Shown: positions 11,301-22,690, numbered from the stretch's first letter. The stretch: DNA of 64,000 bases from Tridacna crocea (GCA_943736015.1 OX031063.1:31740172-31804171); one strand, 5' to 3'. Notes: generated by a model not told the origin, from the sequence alone. Numbers and translations: made by a program.

Positions 11301-14300
11301 TTTTTATGGTATTCCCTTAACCCTTTCCCAAACAATCCCTGGTTTTTACGGGTCTGGAATAGTAGCCTTTTGAAAACATTGTGGGAAAAGGAGAAAATGC
11401 TGGTAACCAGCATTTTCTCCTTTTCCTACAATGTTTTCTACCCTGTCATAGACAGAAATCATCTTTTCAGCAAGAGTTGAATTGTCGTCTGCAAATGCTT
11501 TCAATTTGGTCTAGTCCAAAAGTTTGTCATTTGGGAAAGGGTTAAAAGGCTACCTAGCCTCTTAAAGGTGGGTATTTAGAACTTTTACATCTCACCAAAT
11601 TAAAAAATATATACATCACTGAAATTTATACGAAAAAATAATACAAAACATCAATAATTAAGAATCATAAAATTACAAATAAAAAAAAAAATGATGGTAT
11701 TCCCTTAAAAGGCTACGTAGCCTCTTAAGCTATTTTTAGATTTCACTCCAAAAATCAAAATAGTATTGTGGGAATGTCAAGTGACTGGCACGTGACTAAT
11801 AACACTTATATTCCATTACAAAACAAACATGTAATAATTATTTTCCATAATGTCTTCTTCGGACGCTATGTTTAAAACTTTGTCTGCGTATTCCTGTATG
11901 TAAATGAGAGAACTGATCATCTAAAAATAGAACGTGTCTCCCGTTGGTGTCAATCTGGGCTGTAGTAAATCTCTAATTTCTCGTGTTGTCGGATGGTTTT
12001 GGACTGCTGGGGTTTTATGAACGCAAATTAAAAGGCTTTGGGAATATATGGATGATATTTTTGCATATTTGTAAAATTTTCGTCCCAAAATCTGAAGGGC
12101 CACCTTTAAGGTATTTTTAGATTTCGTGCCAAAAATCAATAAAGCATTGTAGGAATGTCAAGTGACTGGCACGTGACTCATAACACTTAAATTCCCTATT
12201 ATAACAAACATGTAATAATTATTTTCTATAATGTCTTCTTCGGACGCTATGTTTGAAGCTCCTCCTGTGTATTCCTGTATGTAAATGAGCGAATTGATCA
12301 TCTAAAAATAGAAGGTGTCTCCTGTTGGTGTCAACCTGGGCTGTAGTAAATCTCTAATTTCTCGTGTTGTCAGATGGTTTTCGACTACTGGGGTTTTATG
12401 AATGAAAATTAAAAGGCTCTGGGAGTATAAGGATGATTTTTTTGCACTTTTATAAAATTTTCGTCCCAAAATCTGAAGGGCCACCTTTAATGAAGAGTCA
12501 CATCTAAGTAACTAACATGCTGACGATATGAAATCAAACAGCAACTAAATGAAAAGTTAACAATGATCTCATCTAACGTGTAAACAGTTGTAGGAAATTA
12601 ATTTTCAGTAGAATTTCCTTAGAATCAGTGCAGCAAATGAACATTTTAATTAAAAAAGATATTTACCTGTTTTACGTTTTGAGCCACAAATACAATATAT
12701 ACACAGCAAAATCCAAACTGGGTTATGAGTAGGAAGGTATTCACAAAATTTCTGAAATTATAGAAAATATAAATGTATGGTTATTGATAGCTGCTTGTGT
12801 GAATTACTGAGATCAAGATTGTACTGCACAGAACAAACTAGAGCTGTCACTGAATTTGACATAATACCCCCACCAGTGCTTTGACAGAAAAAAGTGTCAA
12901 GTTCAAGGGGAGATAATTCCTCAACCAGCAAGAGTTGACAATTGAAAATTGCGTCTTTCAAATCTTCAATATATAATCAATATATGTGCAAAGTTTCAAT
13001 ACAATTGAGAGAAAACTGTAGGAGGAGTTAGCAACACAAAATTACTAGTATTTTGCACAAAGATGGACAACCGACACAAAATTACTAGTATTTTGTAAAC
13101 AGATGGATGCACGGACAGGCTGATTCCAGTATACTCCCCGAAAACATTCGTTTTGCTGGGATATAATAATGGAATTTGTCTCGGAAAGAAGAGAAAATGA
13201 AATGTTCCAAGAAATTGCCGCGTTTCAGAATATTCTTCTCTCCCTTGATCTTTACAAGAGCTTCTTCCTCAGGGCTATTAAAACTCTGATACAGTCAAGT
13301 TTTAAACATTCAATTTTTAATGTTTTCATTTTTGTATCATTACAAAAGAATGGGAGAGATTTGAGGAAGGAGTTTCTTCTACAAGAAATCTGTAAACTTT
13401 ATATCAAAATTTGAACTACAAACAGACCAACTACAACAAAAAAATACATGTGATTCCTGTTCGGACTCTTGCAACTTATATGAAGAAATGCATAAATACA
13501 GTGAGTAGGTGCACTGGCCCCTTTGAAATAACCTTCCTATTGTTGATATGTTTTAGATCTAAAACAGTTAATAATACATACTTAGCTGCCTTGCTGTATT
13601 TACTCCATCTGTCTGATCTCGTTTCAAAAGCCTTTTCCATGACACTGGCATAGTCTAAATGTTGTGCTTTTGTTCTACAATAAAGTGATAAAACACTCAT
13701 ACATGCAGGCCGAGATTTCATTATATTTTGCGTTTTTATTGTAATTTCATCATTTTTTTCTTTAACTCATTGCCACACAATCCCTACTTTTGATGAAAGA
13801 AGCCTATAGGAAACATTGTGGGAACTACCATTTTCTCCTTTTCCCACAATGTTTTCGACCATTCCCAAAATAAATTTTAGATTTTGAGTCACTTTCATTT
13901 TGTCATCTGCAAATGCTTTTGACTTGGACAAACCTAGAATTTTGTCATTTGGTAATGAGCTAAATCATTTTTATAATTTACCATTATCTATATTCTTCAA
14001 TACATTTTCTGCAGTCTGATCTTAATCAACACAGGAAACAAAAGGATCTTAAGATTTGTTTGACATAAAAATTGAATTAAACATTAAGCATATATCTTTA
14101 AAATTTGGTCATTTGGTAAAGAGTTAAGGTTTAATGATGACCTTTGAGTTAACGCTTAAATACAAAATCTTGAGTTTAAACAACAATGAGGAAGAAAATG
14201 TTGTGGAAAAAGAAGAAAATGTTAGTAACCAGCATTCTCTCCTTTTCCCACAATGTTTTCTACCCTATCAAAGACACTAAACATCATTTGAGCCACACTG

Positions 14301-17300
14301 AAATTTTCATTCACAACTGTGTTTGACTCTTTACCATATGAGAAAATCTTAGACTGGTCCAAATTGACAGCATTTGAAGATGACAAAATAAAGGTGAATG
14401 AAAAGTTAAAACTTGATTTGGGAAGGGTAGAAAACACTGGTAAAAAGAGAAAATGCTGGTTACCAGCATTTCTCCTTTTCCAACAATGTTTTGAGAAGGC
14501 TTCTTTCTCAGGGTTGTTAAAAGTTGGGACTGTGTGGTACAGGGTTTATTGAACTCTTCACCACACAATCCGGACTTTTAACAACCACGATAAAGCAATC
14601 TTCTGAAAAAATTGTGGGAAAAGGAGAAAATGCTGGTAACCAGCATTTTCTCCTTTTCCCACAATGTTTTCTACCCTTCACACATTGAATTTCAATTTTT
14701 GATTCATATTTAGTTTGCTGTCTGCAAATGCTCTCAAATTGGACTAGTTTTAAATTTTCTCATTTGGAAAAGAGATAATTCTTTACCAAAAGACAATATT
14801 TTAGACTAGTTCAAATTGAAAGCATTTGCACACGAAAAATCAATGTGGCTCAAAAATAGAAATTTGACTCTAGCAGGGGAAAAAGCATTGTGAGAAAAGG
14901 AGAAAATGCTGGTTACCAGCATTTTTCCTTTTCCTACAATATTTTCTAAAGGCTTCTTTCTCAGGGTTGTCAAAAGTAGGGATTTTTTTGTTTTGTAAAG
15001 AGATACATGTAATAATCTATTGTTAATCCATGCAGCTACCAACCTAAGTGCTAACTCATTGCCACAAACCACTAACAAGTACATGCAGTGTGTTGCTATA
15101 ATACCAAACATGAACACGCACACAAAACTCAACTGAAAAAAGAAAACAAAGTACATTATTAGTTGTACGGTCAGGTGGCAGGAAAACTTGAAACTTGTTG
15201 ACGGCTGTCATGTCGCCACCTCACTTTTGGCTCGGGACAACATGATTCACCACATTATTATTCTGCCTAATTTTACCATTCCATTGTTTGTTAAGCAAAT
15301 TTTACCTGTTTTTTTTTTAAATAGAATACACTGACAAAAGCAGAATTTCCCTTCTGAGTGTCCCATTTCAATGAAAAGTGACATCATTGGGAACTGACTT
15401 CATTGAAACCTTGGTAATACATGCTAAAATGTCCAACTTGGTGCATAATCTTGATGTAAATCATGATCGATGCCACCATTTTAAATGTTGTGTTGATAGT
15501 GTAGTCATGCATACTGGTCTCCCAAAGGGGAAACTGCTTCTATGTTGCTTTTGCCAGTGTACATGATATATATGTTCACGACATATTATCCAATCAGCTC
15601 ATGAGAAATTTCTTTGTAGTATAATGATAAACTTTTGACCAGGATAATTTTTTGATGTGTGCAAGCATTTGCAGTCAACAAAATAAATGTAGCAAAAATT
15701 ATGGAATTTGTATTAGAAAGTGGGAAAAGGAGAAAAAGCTAGTTACAAGCATTTCCCCAATTTTTTTTTAAAGCATTTCCCTTAAGGCTTGTTAAAACTT
15801 GGGATTGTATGAAAAAGTATAAGCACTTTCTCCTTTTCCCACATAGTTTTAAAAAGCTTTTCTTCTTAAGATTGTTAAAAATCAGGATTGTGTAGAAAAG
15901 GGTTAATCATATAAGAGAGAGAAGAGAAGGGGGGGGGAAAGAAGAGAGTCGTAGTAGTATCACATGGGACATTTTGAAATTAATTTGCTTGTAACTGACT
16001 ATATACAAAGTATATAAGTCAATAAAGTCATGTAACTCTAACACATTGTAAAAATGCATGATAAGTCAAACTGAATGAGTAATATTATGACCAAAGTATG
16101 TGAATTGCAAAAGACTACAAACTGTTAACACTTACAATACTTTTCACAACTTTGACTCTTTACCAAACGACAAAATTCTAGACTGGTAAAAATTGAAAGC
16201 ACTTGCAGACTACAAAATAAATGTGACTCAAAAATTGAAATTTGTTCTGGGAGGGTAGAAAACATTGTGGGAAAAGGAGAAAATACTGGTTACCAGCATT
16301 TTCTCCTTTTCCCACAATGTTTTCAAAAGGCTTCTATCTCAGGGTCATAAGAACCAGGGATTGTTTGGGAGAGGGTCAATTGAGTGCCTTCACTGCCAGT
16401 GCAGCTTAGCATCTGACTGCACAGAATGTGCAGTCTGATCTCAGATCTACACTGTCTGCGGAGACATTCTTGAAATTGCTATTATTTGGGTCTAGACTGA
16501 ACATGTCAGTCTGGTTTATTTGACCCTTAAACTCTTTACCAATAAGCAGAATTTTTAAACTTGTCCAAATTCAGAACATATGAAGACGACAAATCGAATG
16601 TGGCTTAAATGATGATTTCATTTTTTGAAAGGGTAGAAAACATTGTGGGAAAAGAAGAAAATGCTGGTTACCAGCATTTTCTTCTTTTCCCACAATGTCT
16701 TCAAAAGCCTTCTCTTTCTGGGTCGTAAAAAGCGGGGACTGTGTTGCAAAGGGTCAATGAGTAATGGATGTATCATACTTTCACTTTATGAAAGGAGGAG
16801 CTAACCCTTTATCAAGTTTACAGATGTTCAGTATATACTGTGTTTTAACAAAGTTGTGAAAGAGAGCCTTTGAAACATCAATGACAAAGCGGAAAATGTT
16901 AGCAATCAGCATTTTCTTTTTCCTATGTGCTGTTTTTGTAGACAAATCAGGTCAAAACAGGACTGCCATCAGCAGACAATATAAGTCAAGATCAGACTGC
17001 CAAGAAATGCAGTTCACAGCCCTGATTATCAGTGCTGGACCTGACTTAACTCATTACCAAACGACAAAAATTTAGACTTCTTCAAATTGACAGCATTTGC
17101 AGACGACAAAATTTATGTGACCAAAATGTTGAAATTTAAGCTGGGAAGGGTAGAAAACATTGTAGGAAAAGGAGAAAATGCTGGTAACCAGCATTTTCTC
17201 CTTTTCCTACAATGTTTTCAAATACTTTTTTCTCAGGGTCGTTAAAAGTCGGAATTGTGTGGTAAAGAGTTAAAGGTGGGTATTTAGATTTTTCACATCT

Positions 17301-19841
17301 CACCAAAATTATTTTTAGATTTTGCACCAAAAGTAAAAAAAAAAAAGCATTGTGGGAATGTTAAGTGACTGGCATGTGACTAACAACACTTAAATTCCAT
17401 AACATAACAAACATGTAATTATTTTCCATTATGTCTTCTTCTGACACTATATTTGAAGCTTCGTCTGTGTATTTCTGGTATGTAAATGAGCAAGTTGCTG
17501 ATGTAAAAATATTTTCTTCAGTCACTTTATTTGAAGCTTCGTCTGTGTATTTCTGGTATGTAAATGAGCAAGTTGCTCATGTAAAAATAGACCATGTTTC
17601 CTGTCAGAGTCAACCTGGACTGTAGTAAATTTCTAATTTCTCTTGTTGTTGGATGGTTTTTGACTACTGGGATTTTATGAATGAAAATTATAAGGCTTTG
17701 GGAGTACAAGGGTGATTTTTATGTATTTTTGTAGAATTTTCCTCCTAAAATCTGAAGGGCCACCTTTAAGTTATTTTTGGGGACACTGTTGATCAAGTAA
17801 AGACTGAAAAGAACCTGCAGTCTGATCTTACATCTACACTGTTACCAACATTTTTCTCCAGTTTCCACTTTTCTTTTTGAGGACTCTTTCCTCAGAGTTG
17901 AAAAAAATCAGGATTGGGGGAGACAATGTTAATTAAATAACTTTGTATGGGTGAAAGACTGATGGAAGGCCTCTACTTCCTGTTTTATTGTGTTCTTCAC
18001 AATACAATGATTGTTCTCTCTATAAGGATGTTGTATATACATATGGTATATAACAATGGTTTTACTAGGATATTAGAAGAATAATTCACCCTAAACAGAA
18101 ACTTACATTATATTTTCAAAACAAAAACACTTTTGTACTAATATGATTGAACTTTCTCATTTCCAGGAAAAACTGAATTTCAAGGGAGCTTTTTCATTTA
18201 ATAAGATAGCAGACATTGAAGATCCAAGACAAGACTGGTTTTTTTCTGTTTGGTCTGGTCTTGATCTACTCTGCCTGTGAAAGACAATCTTATCATGATC
18301 TAAAATTGTTCACAAAGACAGAAAAAGTTGTGTTCAGCACTTAAGGATTTAAGTCTATTCCACACACTAGAATCTTAGACTATCCCAAATTCAAAGCATT
18401 TGTAGATAACATAATGAATTGTGGCCCAAATGATGATTTTATGACGTGGCAGAAAAGATTCAGTAAAAGGAGATAAAAGTTATTACCAACTACAATACCA
18501 TATAGACTACATATAAAATGGTAAATCTGATCTTAATTTATACAGTTTATAAAAGCATTAATTAAACATTGCCTTCTGCATCCAAGAGGAGGAGTAAATC
18601 AAAGGTCATTCTATATTTATTAAATTTTTTTTACCCATAATCCACCATTCTTGAATGCGACAGGCATGGCCAAAATACCTGTTCCTACCATCCCCTTCAA
18701 CAGATGCATGAGTGTCTCCAAGTTTCTGTAACAAGTATTAAAACAAAATAAACTGTACATATTAACACTTTGGTGAGCCACAGTAGCTCAGTCCCTAGCA
18801 AACAGCACTTGAGAATAGGAGGTCACTAGTTTGATCCCTAGCCACTAACTTTGCAAGGATTGATGATAGTCGAGACTGTATGGTAAAGAGTAAAAGTGAT
18901 TACGCATTTAACATACTAAAGCAAATCTGCAGCAGAAAATTTTAAAAATATTAATGTAGATCATGGATTATTACCTGGAAACATGCATTAATAAATGCAA
19001 AATCATTTTGACAATAGGAGAAATTGCATGTTACAAGCAAGCTCTCACTCTTTCCTATGGGTTTCCAAATGCAGGATGCAGTATAAATAGCCCTTAAAGC
19101 ACCTTTCAAGACTATTGTTGCCTTCGTGCTCAGTGTTGATCAAGATCAGGCTGCACAAATCATGCTGCCTGATCTTTGATCTACACAGTCCAATTTGCTG
19201 CAACTCTGTAGATAAAAGCAACAATAAAATTGTAATTATATGTATCTGGGTTATATTTCTGGGATGAAAATGTCTGGTAGATTTATTCAACACCTTGACC
19301 CTTTCCCAAACAAGCCCTGGTTTTTACCTGTCTGCAGTAAAAGTCTTTTGAAAACACTGTGGGAAAAGGAGAAATTGCTCGTAACGAGCAATTTCTCCTT
19401 TTCCTACAGTGTTTTCTACCTTTTTTGATAACTTTCTGCCGTTTTCTCCAAATCTAAAATTGTTGTCTCTAAAGTCTTTTGGTATGGAAGAATCAAAAAT
19501 TTGTCGTTTGGAAAAGGGTTAAGGGTTGGATAAAAAATCTTTGGGATGTAATATGTGAGAGTAAGCGGAATAACTATGTTACCCACGTTGTTTTGGAAGA
19601 ATAGTCATCTACATGTATTTGTCTTTCTATTGAAACATCATCATCATCATGGCTTATCACAGACTGAGCCTTTTGGGCCAGTCCATTCTCAATTGCATAG
19701 TCACAATCTGGTCCAGCTCTGATAGCAGGTACATTTGTTTCTGTATTAGGATTCTGGTAACTTGAGGGTGAGTAGTTTACATTAACAGCAGCCGAGTCAG
19801 ATAATAGAGGGATGTGATCATCACTGGAAGACATTTTTCAC
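5344..19841 (-). CDS. SLC36A: SLC36-family proton-coupled amino acid transporter
   Basis: Predicted to move small neutral amino acids with protons across lysosomal or plasma membranes. Coding exons, 5-prime to 3-prime: 19834-19587, 18725-18635, 15132-15044, 13674-13582, 12751-12667, 9236-8961, 8424-8246, 7547-7369, 5567-5344. Phases agree at every junction and the sum is 1464 nt (487 residues plus stop). Recognisable family segments are ETLMHLLKGMVGTGILAMP (first membrane helix), TQFGFCCVYIVFVAQN, FPLFFGQAVFAFEGIG, NLGLTITICLYAAMGFYGYL and the C-terminal IGFIGFVTGTYASM. The N-terminal 80 residues are hydrophilic and contain D6-H-I-P-L-L, an acidic dileucine sorting motif that suggests a lysosomal route. 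A splice acceptor seven bases before the ATG implies an upstream non-coding exon, not located. The exon 1 donor is inferred from phase (GTGGGT). Which SLC36 paralogue this is cannot be decided here. Confidence 0.92.
5678..5906 (-). mobile_element. TH MITE, subfamily A
   Basis: The right TTAA end is intact and the left is mutated to TTGA. The hairpin is near-perfect and centred on GGTTACC. It lies in the last intron of the transporter gene, about 110 bp from the terminal coding exon. Confidence 0.85.
5983..6210 (-). mobile_element. TH MITE, subfamily A
   Basis: Complete copy with TTAA at both ends and a near-perfect hairpin, 77 bp from the preceding copy. Degenerate TH sequence follows at about 6380-6590. 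Confidence 0.85.
6722..6880. repeat. Long inverted repeat (family 7)
   Basis: The left part (TTTTTTTCGGTGAAAGATCG, GAAATTTATTTCATC, AATATTTTCACGAGT) is mirrored by the right part (ACGAGTGAAAATATT, GATGAAATAAATTTC, CACCGAAAAAAA) around a short loop containing CATGCAGC. A diverged relative lies near 51285-51410. Probably a small foldback-type element. Confidence 0.65.
7750..7971 (+). mobile_element. TH MITE, subfamily A
   Basis: The left end is diverged (CTAACCC) and the right end is near AGTTAA. The hairpin centre has one mismatch (GGTAAACAG). It lies within the intron between transporter exons 7 and 8. Confidence 0.8.
9268..9452. repeat. Family-4 near-perfect palindromic element
   Basis: The sequence reads TATTCACCAACCATTCTTGA at one side and ends TTCTTAAGAATGGTTGGTGA, with internal matching arms TAAGTAACACAACTTCT / AGAAGTTGTGTTACTTA and CTAAACCG / TGGTTTAG. 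Relatives are at 63485-63665 (complete), about 49715-50075 (split) and 57950-58060 (left half). This is a MITE whose whole length can fold back. Confidence 0.75.
9461..9648. repeat. Family-6 inverted-repeat element
   Basis: Outer arms GCAGAGCTCC plus GAGGGAGTGAT and ATCACTCCCTC plus GGAGCTCTGC enclose a second inverted repeat (ACCCTATGTTATG / CATAACATAGGGT). The homologue at 3715-3895 confirms it as a family. Confidence 0.65.
9739..9961 (-). mobile_element. TH MITE, subfamily A, degraded hairpin
   Basis: The left TTAA is present and the right end is mutated to GATAA. The hairpin core is damaged, with ATATCCTGG in the left arm and TGATATTTTT in the right. Confidence 0.75.
10121..10344 (+). 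mobile_element. TH MITE, subfamily A
   Basis: The right TTAA end is intact. The hairpin centre reads GGTTACC, opposite to the base normally seen in this orientation. The arm has one mismatch (CAGCCTTTT). Confidence 0.8.
11175..12491. repeat. Tandem U-U-V-V repeat array (family 5)
   Basis: Two copies of a unit beginning AAAGGTGGGTATTTAGAA (about 11179 and 11567) are followed by two copies of a 385-bp unit ending CTGAAGGGCCACCTTTAA (about 11724-12112 and 12112-12491). The outer ends AAAGGTGG / CCACCTTT are inverted, as in a DNA transposon. A shorter U-V unit is at 17272-17770. Each V unit keeps an antisense open frame of about 60 codons with a shared ending (GDTFYF or a variant), but there is no other sign that it is translated. 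The first U unit is interrupted by a TH copy. Confidence 0.7.
11317..11545 (+). mobile_element. TH MITE inserted in a family-5 unit
   Basis: Complete copy between TTAA duplicates, with the flanks reading ATTCCC before and AAGGCTAC after. The sister unit has the uninterrupted site ATTCCCTTAAAAGGCTAC at about 11698-11715, so the insertion site and the 4-bp TTAA duplication can be read directly. Confidence 0.9.
12840..13165 (-). repeat. Family of repeats with GGGAGTATACTGGAATCAGC
   Basis: On the minus strand this reads from the GGGAGTATACTGGAATCAGC end, through two copies of an ACTAGTATTTTG motif, to GTCAAAGCACTGGTGGGGGT and a TGACAGC end. The same order occurs on the plus strand at about 49855-50030, inside a family-4 element. 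No coding content was recognised. Confidence 0.55.
13762..13964 (+). mobile_element. TH MITE with deleted left hairpin arm
   Basis: The TTAA left end is intact, but part of the left arm is missing (ATTGTGGGAACTACCATTTT), so the hairpin cannot form fully. The right end is degraded (GAGCTAA). Confidence 0.75.
14205..15012. mobile_element. Tandem cluster of four TH MITEs
   Basis: Successive copies in alternating orientation are a plus fragment (14205-14326), minus (14323-14550), plus (14549-14777) and minus (14776-15012). Neighbouring copies share or abut at TTGA or ATAA remnants of TTAA. The last lies 31 bp from transporter exon 3 (15044-15132). Confidence 0.75.
16152..16379 (-). mobile_element. 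TH MITE, subfamily A
   Basis: The ends are mutated to TTGA and TCAA. The hairpin is perfect except for one base (AATACTGG). It is followed by a family-2 palindrome near 16400-16475. Confidence 0.8.
16527..16757 (-). mobile_element. TH MITE, subfamily A
   Basis: Left TTAA and right TCAA. Hairpin arms carry the paired change GGAAAAGAAG / CTTCTTTTCC relative to the usual GGAG / CTCC, so pairing is kept. Confidence 0.8.
17046..17273 (-). mobile_element. TH MITE, subfamily A
   Basis: Complete copy with TTAA at both ends. The hairpin is perfectly paired (GTAGGAAAAG / CTTTTCCTAC), a compensated variant of GTGGG / CCCAC. The central base is A although the orientation predicts T. Confidence 0.85.
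17272..17770. repeat. Family-5 U-V element with internal duplication
   Basis: Begins AAAGGTGGGTATTTAGA, directly after a TH copy, and ends GAAGGGCCACCTTTAAG. Inside, a segment of about 90 bp containing TTTGAAGCTTCGTCTGTGTA is repeated twice (around 17449-17490 and 17529-17580). Confidence 0.7.
18774..18896 (+). repeat. tRNA-derived SINE head
   Basis: A-box-like TAGCTCAGTCCCTAG is followed about 30 bp later by B-box-like TAGTTTGATCCCT, then AAGGATTGATGATAGTCG. Two related copies are at about 25620-25760 and 27313-27440. It lies in a transporter intron. It is not a functional tRNA gene, because no complete cloverleaf was recognised. Confidence 0.6.
19125..19205. repeat. Family-2 short palindromic repeat
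   Basis: GATCAAGATCAGGCTGCAC and GCCTGATCTTTGATCTACAC form the two arms, ending near CAGTCCAATTTG. Confidence 0.65.
19297..19522 (+). mobile_element. TH MITE, subfamily B
   Basis: Left terminus CCCTTTCCCAAACAAGCCC, hairpin centre ATTGCTCGTAACGAGCAAT and right terminus GGAAAAGGGTTAA define subfamily B. It lies 64 bp from the inner edge of transporter exon 1. Confidence 0.85.
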
Positions 19842-19917
19842 CTGAAAAAAAAAAATTAGTAACAAGAACCATCACAAGCAGTTAATATAATCTACCTTCT
19901 ATCAAATGTGTGTTATC

Positions 19918-20146
19918 TTAACCCTTTGCCCCATAAGGCATTTCTATGGTACCTCTAATTGACCCTAAATAACAGCAAGGATGAAGCTGTTTCTTATGTG
20001 TATATGACACCATTTGATAGCATAGAAAACATGGTGGCAAAAGGTGAAATTACTCGTCACCAGCAATTTCACCTTTTGCCACAATTTTTTCCAAAAGCTC
20101 CCAGAAGCAATGCGTAGAAATGAGTATCTAAGGGGTAAAGGATTAA
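19918..20146 (+). mobile_element. TH MITE, subfamily C
   Basis: TTAA-bounded and the same size as other TH copies. It carries a third hairpin sequence (GGTGAAATTACTCG / CAGCAATTTCACC) and distinct outer arms (CTTTGCCCCATAAGGCATTT). It lies 77 bp upstream of transporter exon 1. Confidence 0.8.
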
Positions 20147-21430
20147 TGAACCCTTCATCACATAATTATGACTTTAAATGATCCTGCAGATGTTGTATTT
20201 TGTAAAAATTATTGGAAAAGGAGCATCATAAATCATCATTTTAAAAACATGGGGTTACCTGGTAAAGAGATAGTTGAGGGAGAAAAAAATTATGTCAGCT
20301 GTCTAGAAAGATTGGTAAACTTACACTATGTAGTAATCATTGAACTTATTATGTTTGAAACATATTCACAAACCATTCTACATTTCAAATATTATTTTCA
20401 AATCTAAGACAATCCATCTAATTGACTGAGAGTACTCTCAGCCAATCAGAAAAATAGCCTTGAATTTTAAACAAGAACAATATTAAAAAAGGCCAGACCC
20501 TCATTCTCCTTTGTTTTCAAAGGCACTATATTACATCTGTTGTAAAAGTCTAACTTGCACTTAACTTGTTTCACTCATTCAGATCTCATATTTTTTTTTT
20601 CAATTAATTTCTTTTCTATTTTGTATTTTACAACCCAGAGGGAGCTCTAGATTTGAAAACAAGCTAGGAAAGAAGAAAGTGTTGCTTAGTAAGAACAGTT
20701 ATTATAATTTCTTACCAGTTACCAAAGTAGTCTCCACTCGCTGACAAATTTCAACACAATAATCAGTTGAGTCATTCCTTTTAGATACCCATATCATTTA
20801 CTTCTTATAGTTTATATTGTACCTTCACTGTACAAAAAAAAAAAAAAAAAAAACGGAATCCTGTTTATGATTTAAATTCAAACTTAGAAACCTTACAATG
20901 TAAACAATTCTTTGAATGAAAAGGGACTCATTCAAAAGTTATAACCCAATTTTTAAAGACCATCAAAGCTAGACACTTCTCAATCTGTATCAAAATGAGG
21001 GATATGCCTATCCCTTTACCAAAAAATCTCAAGTGAGAAAGGAGACTTATGGTCAAAATGCTGGTTCCCAGTATCATTAGTTTATCTCCTTTTCCTGCAG
21101 TGTTTTCAACCCTATTGTATCATTTAAAAAAAAAAATCTATGACTTAAGCAACATTTAATTAGCTGTCCATAAGCTTCTAACTTGGATCAATCTAACATC
21201 CTCTTGCACAGTAATGAATTCAAACTAATTGTCTTACACCAATGAATCAATGAAAATGTATTTTTTCCTTTAATATATATAAAAAAAAAACACCTGAAAT
21301 ATTGCATATAACTAGGCTCTTTCTGAGAGAATATCTTTCAAAGCACAAAACATTGAATATCTATAGTCAATTTACTGAATCTTTTCGGTGTGTTCCTCAT
21401 TAAAACTCTCAAAAGGAAACAATGAACTGC

Positions 21431-21668
21431 TTAAACTCTTTACCACACAATCCTAGCTTTTAAAGACCCTTGGAAAGAAGCCTTTTAAAAACATTGTGGG
21501 AAAAGGAGAAAATGATGGTAACCAGCATTTTTTTCCTTTTCTCACAATTGTTTCTACCCTATCAATAAACGTCAAACGAAAGTACCATTTGAGCCACATT
21601 GAAATTGTTATCTGCAAATGTTTTCAATTTGGGCAGGGCTACAATTTTGTCGTCTGGTAAAGGGTTAA
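21431..21668 (+). mobile_element. TH MITE, subfamily A
   Basis: Complete TTAA-bounded copy. The hairpin is imperfect (AATGATGG, TTTTTTCC). It shares an ACCATTTGAGCCACATTGAA segment with the fragment at 14205. Confidence 0.85.
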
Positions 21669-22147
21669 GGGTCGAAGTTATAAAGTATCTCAATTCTCAT
21701 CTTATCTTTTCCTTACATCATGTGAGTGTTCTAGTGGGAGGGGCAAATTATGGGATTCAGCACAGTCCGTAACCACTAAAAAATTTAAAATAAAGAAATG
21801 AAGACTTATCTTTTACGATAAGTTACACTACAACATGTTTAATTTAAGATGAAGACTGATTTGAACTCATTACACTTTGTGAAAAGAAGGACGTAGCGTG
21901 TAGCAGTCGACGATGTTGTTTTTCTACATGGTTCCCGTTTCAGAATAAAAACCAAACCGCTGGTCTGATGACCGGAAATCATAATTCTGGAACCAGCAAT
22001 GAATTTGGTCATATTGTTTTGAAAATATATCGTGAAACCATTTGAGTTGATAATTTTGTTCTGTGGTATTACAGAAAATTACCCTCTTAGGCTTTCAAAG
22101 AATGACATATATATATTGTTGTCTTCATGGCCCTGAAGAGAAAGAAG

Positions 22148-22148
<1 letters not shown>

Positions 22149-22213
<65 letters not shown>

Positions 22214-22214
22214 T

Positions 22215-22250
<36 letters not shown>
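22149..22250 (+). repeat. (GA)n microsatellite
   Basis: About 100 bp of GA repeats with a few interruptions (AAAG, TGAAAG). Arginine/glutamate and serine/leucine reading frames across it are artefacts of the dinucleotide repeat. Confidence 0.95.
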
Positions 22251-22252
<2 letters not shown>

Positions 22253-22394
22253 GGGGCAAGGAGAGAGACAGGCAGATAGACATACAGAGATGATTGAACA
22301 TCTAAATTGGTTAGTACAGATTACTGACCCCAAAGGCGGTGCTACTTTTCGTGTGGTCGCCAGTAAACAAACAGATAATGCAGCATGGTAGGAT

Positions 22395-22690
22395 CTGCTC
22401 TATATAGTCTGACCCAGAATGGCAGACCCTAGAACAGCTCTAGATGTTACATCAGCTCTGTTATCCTCTATTACAAAATATTACATAACCTTGTCTGCTT
22501 GGATCACCATCATATTACCGACACAAGATATTTAAATTGCCAAATAGCCCACTCAAGAACTCAATATCATGCAAATTCTTTTCTCCCGAGAACCACCAGC
22601 CCGTGGAATTATCTCCCATACAGCATCCAGTCAAGCTCCTTTGTAGCAGTCTTCACTGAGAGGCTTGATCCATTTCAGAAATGTTAAAAT
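22395..22690 (+). pseudogene. LINE reverse-transcriptase C-terminal remnant
   Basis: Translation gives a region like the C-terminal tail of non-LTR retrotransposon ORF2, with conserved spacing SRTQYHANSFLPRT, then W-N-Y-L-P and a final F-T-E-R-L. The upstream part is recognisable only with stops and shifts (22395-22498). A 3-prime UTR-like AT-rich tail follows to about 22880. The element is 5-prime truncated and dead. The clade (CR1-, RTE- or Jockey-like) was not resolved. Confidence 0.65.

Noticed and set aside
14806..15156. Single 116-codon minus-strand frame across 14806-15156 as one exon
   Set aside because: Only 15044-15132 matches the transporter; the rest is TH sequence beyond a GT donor.
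22063..22333. Arg/Glu- and Ser/Leu-rich open frames
   Set aside because: They are translations of a (GA)n microsatellite and change meaning with strand; no coding support.
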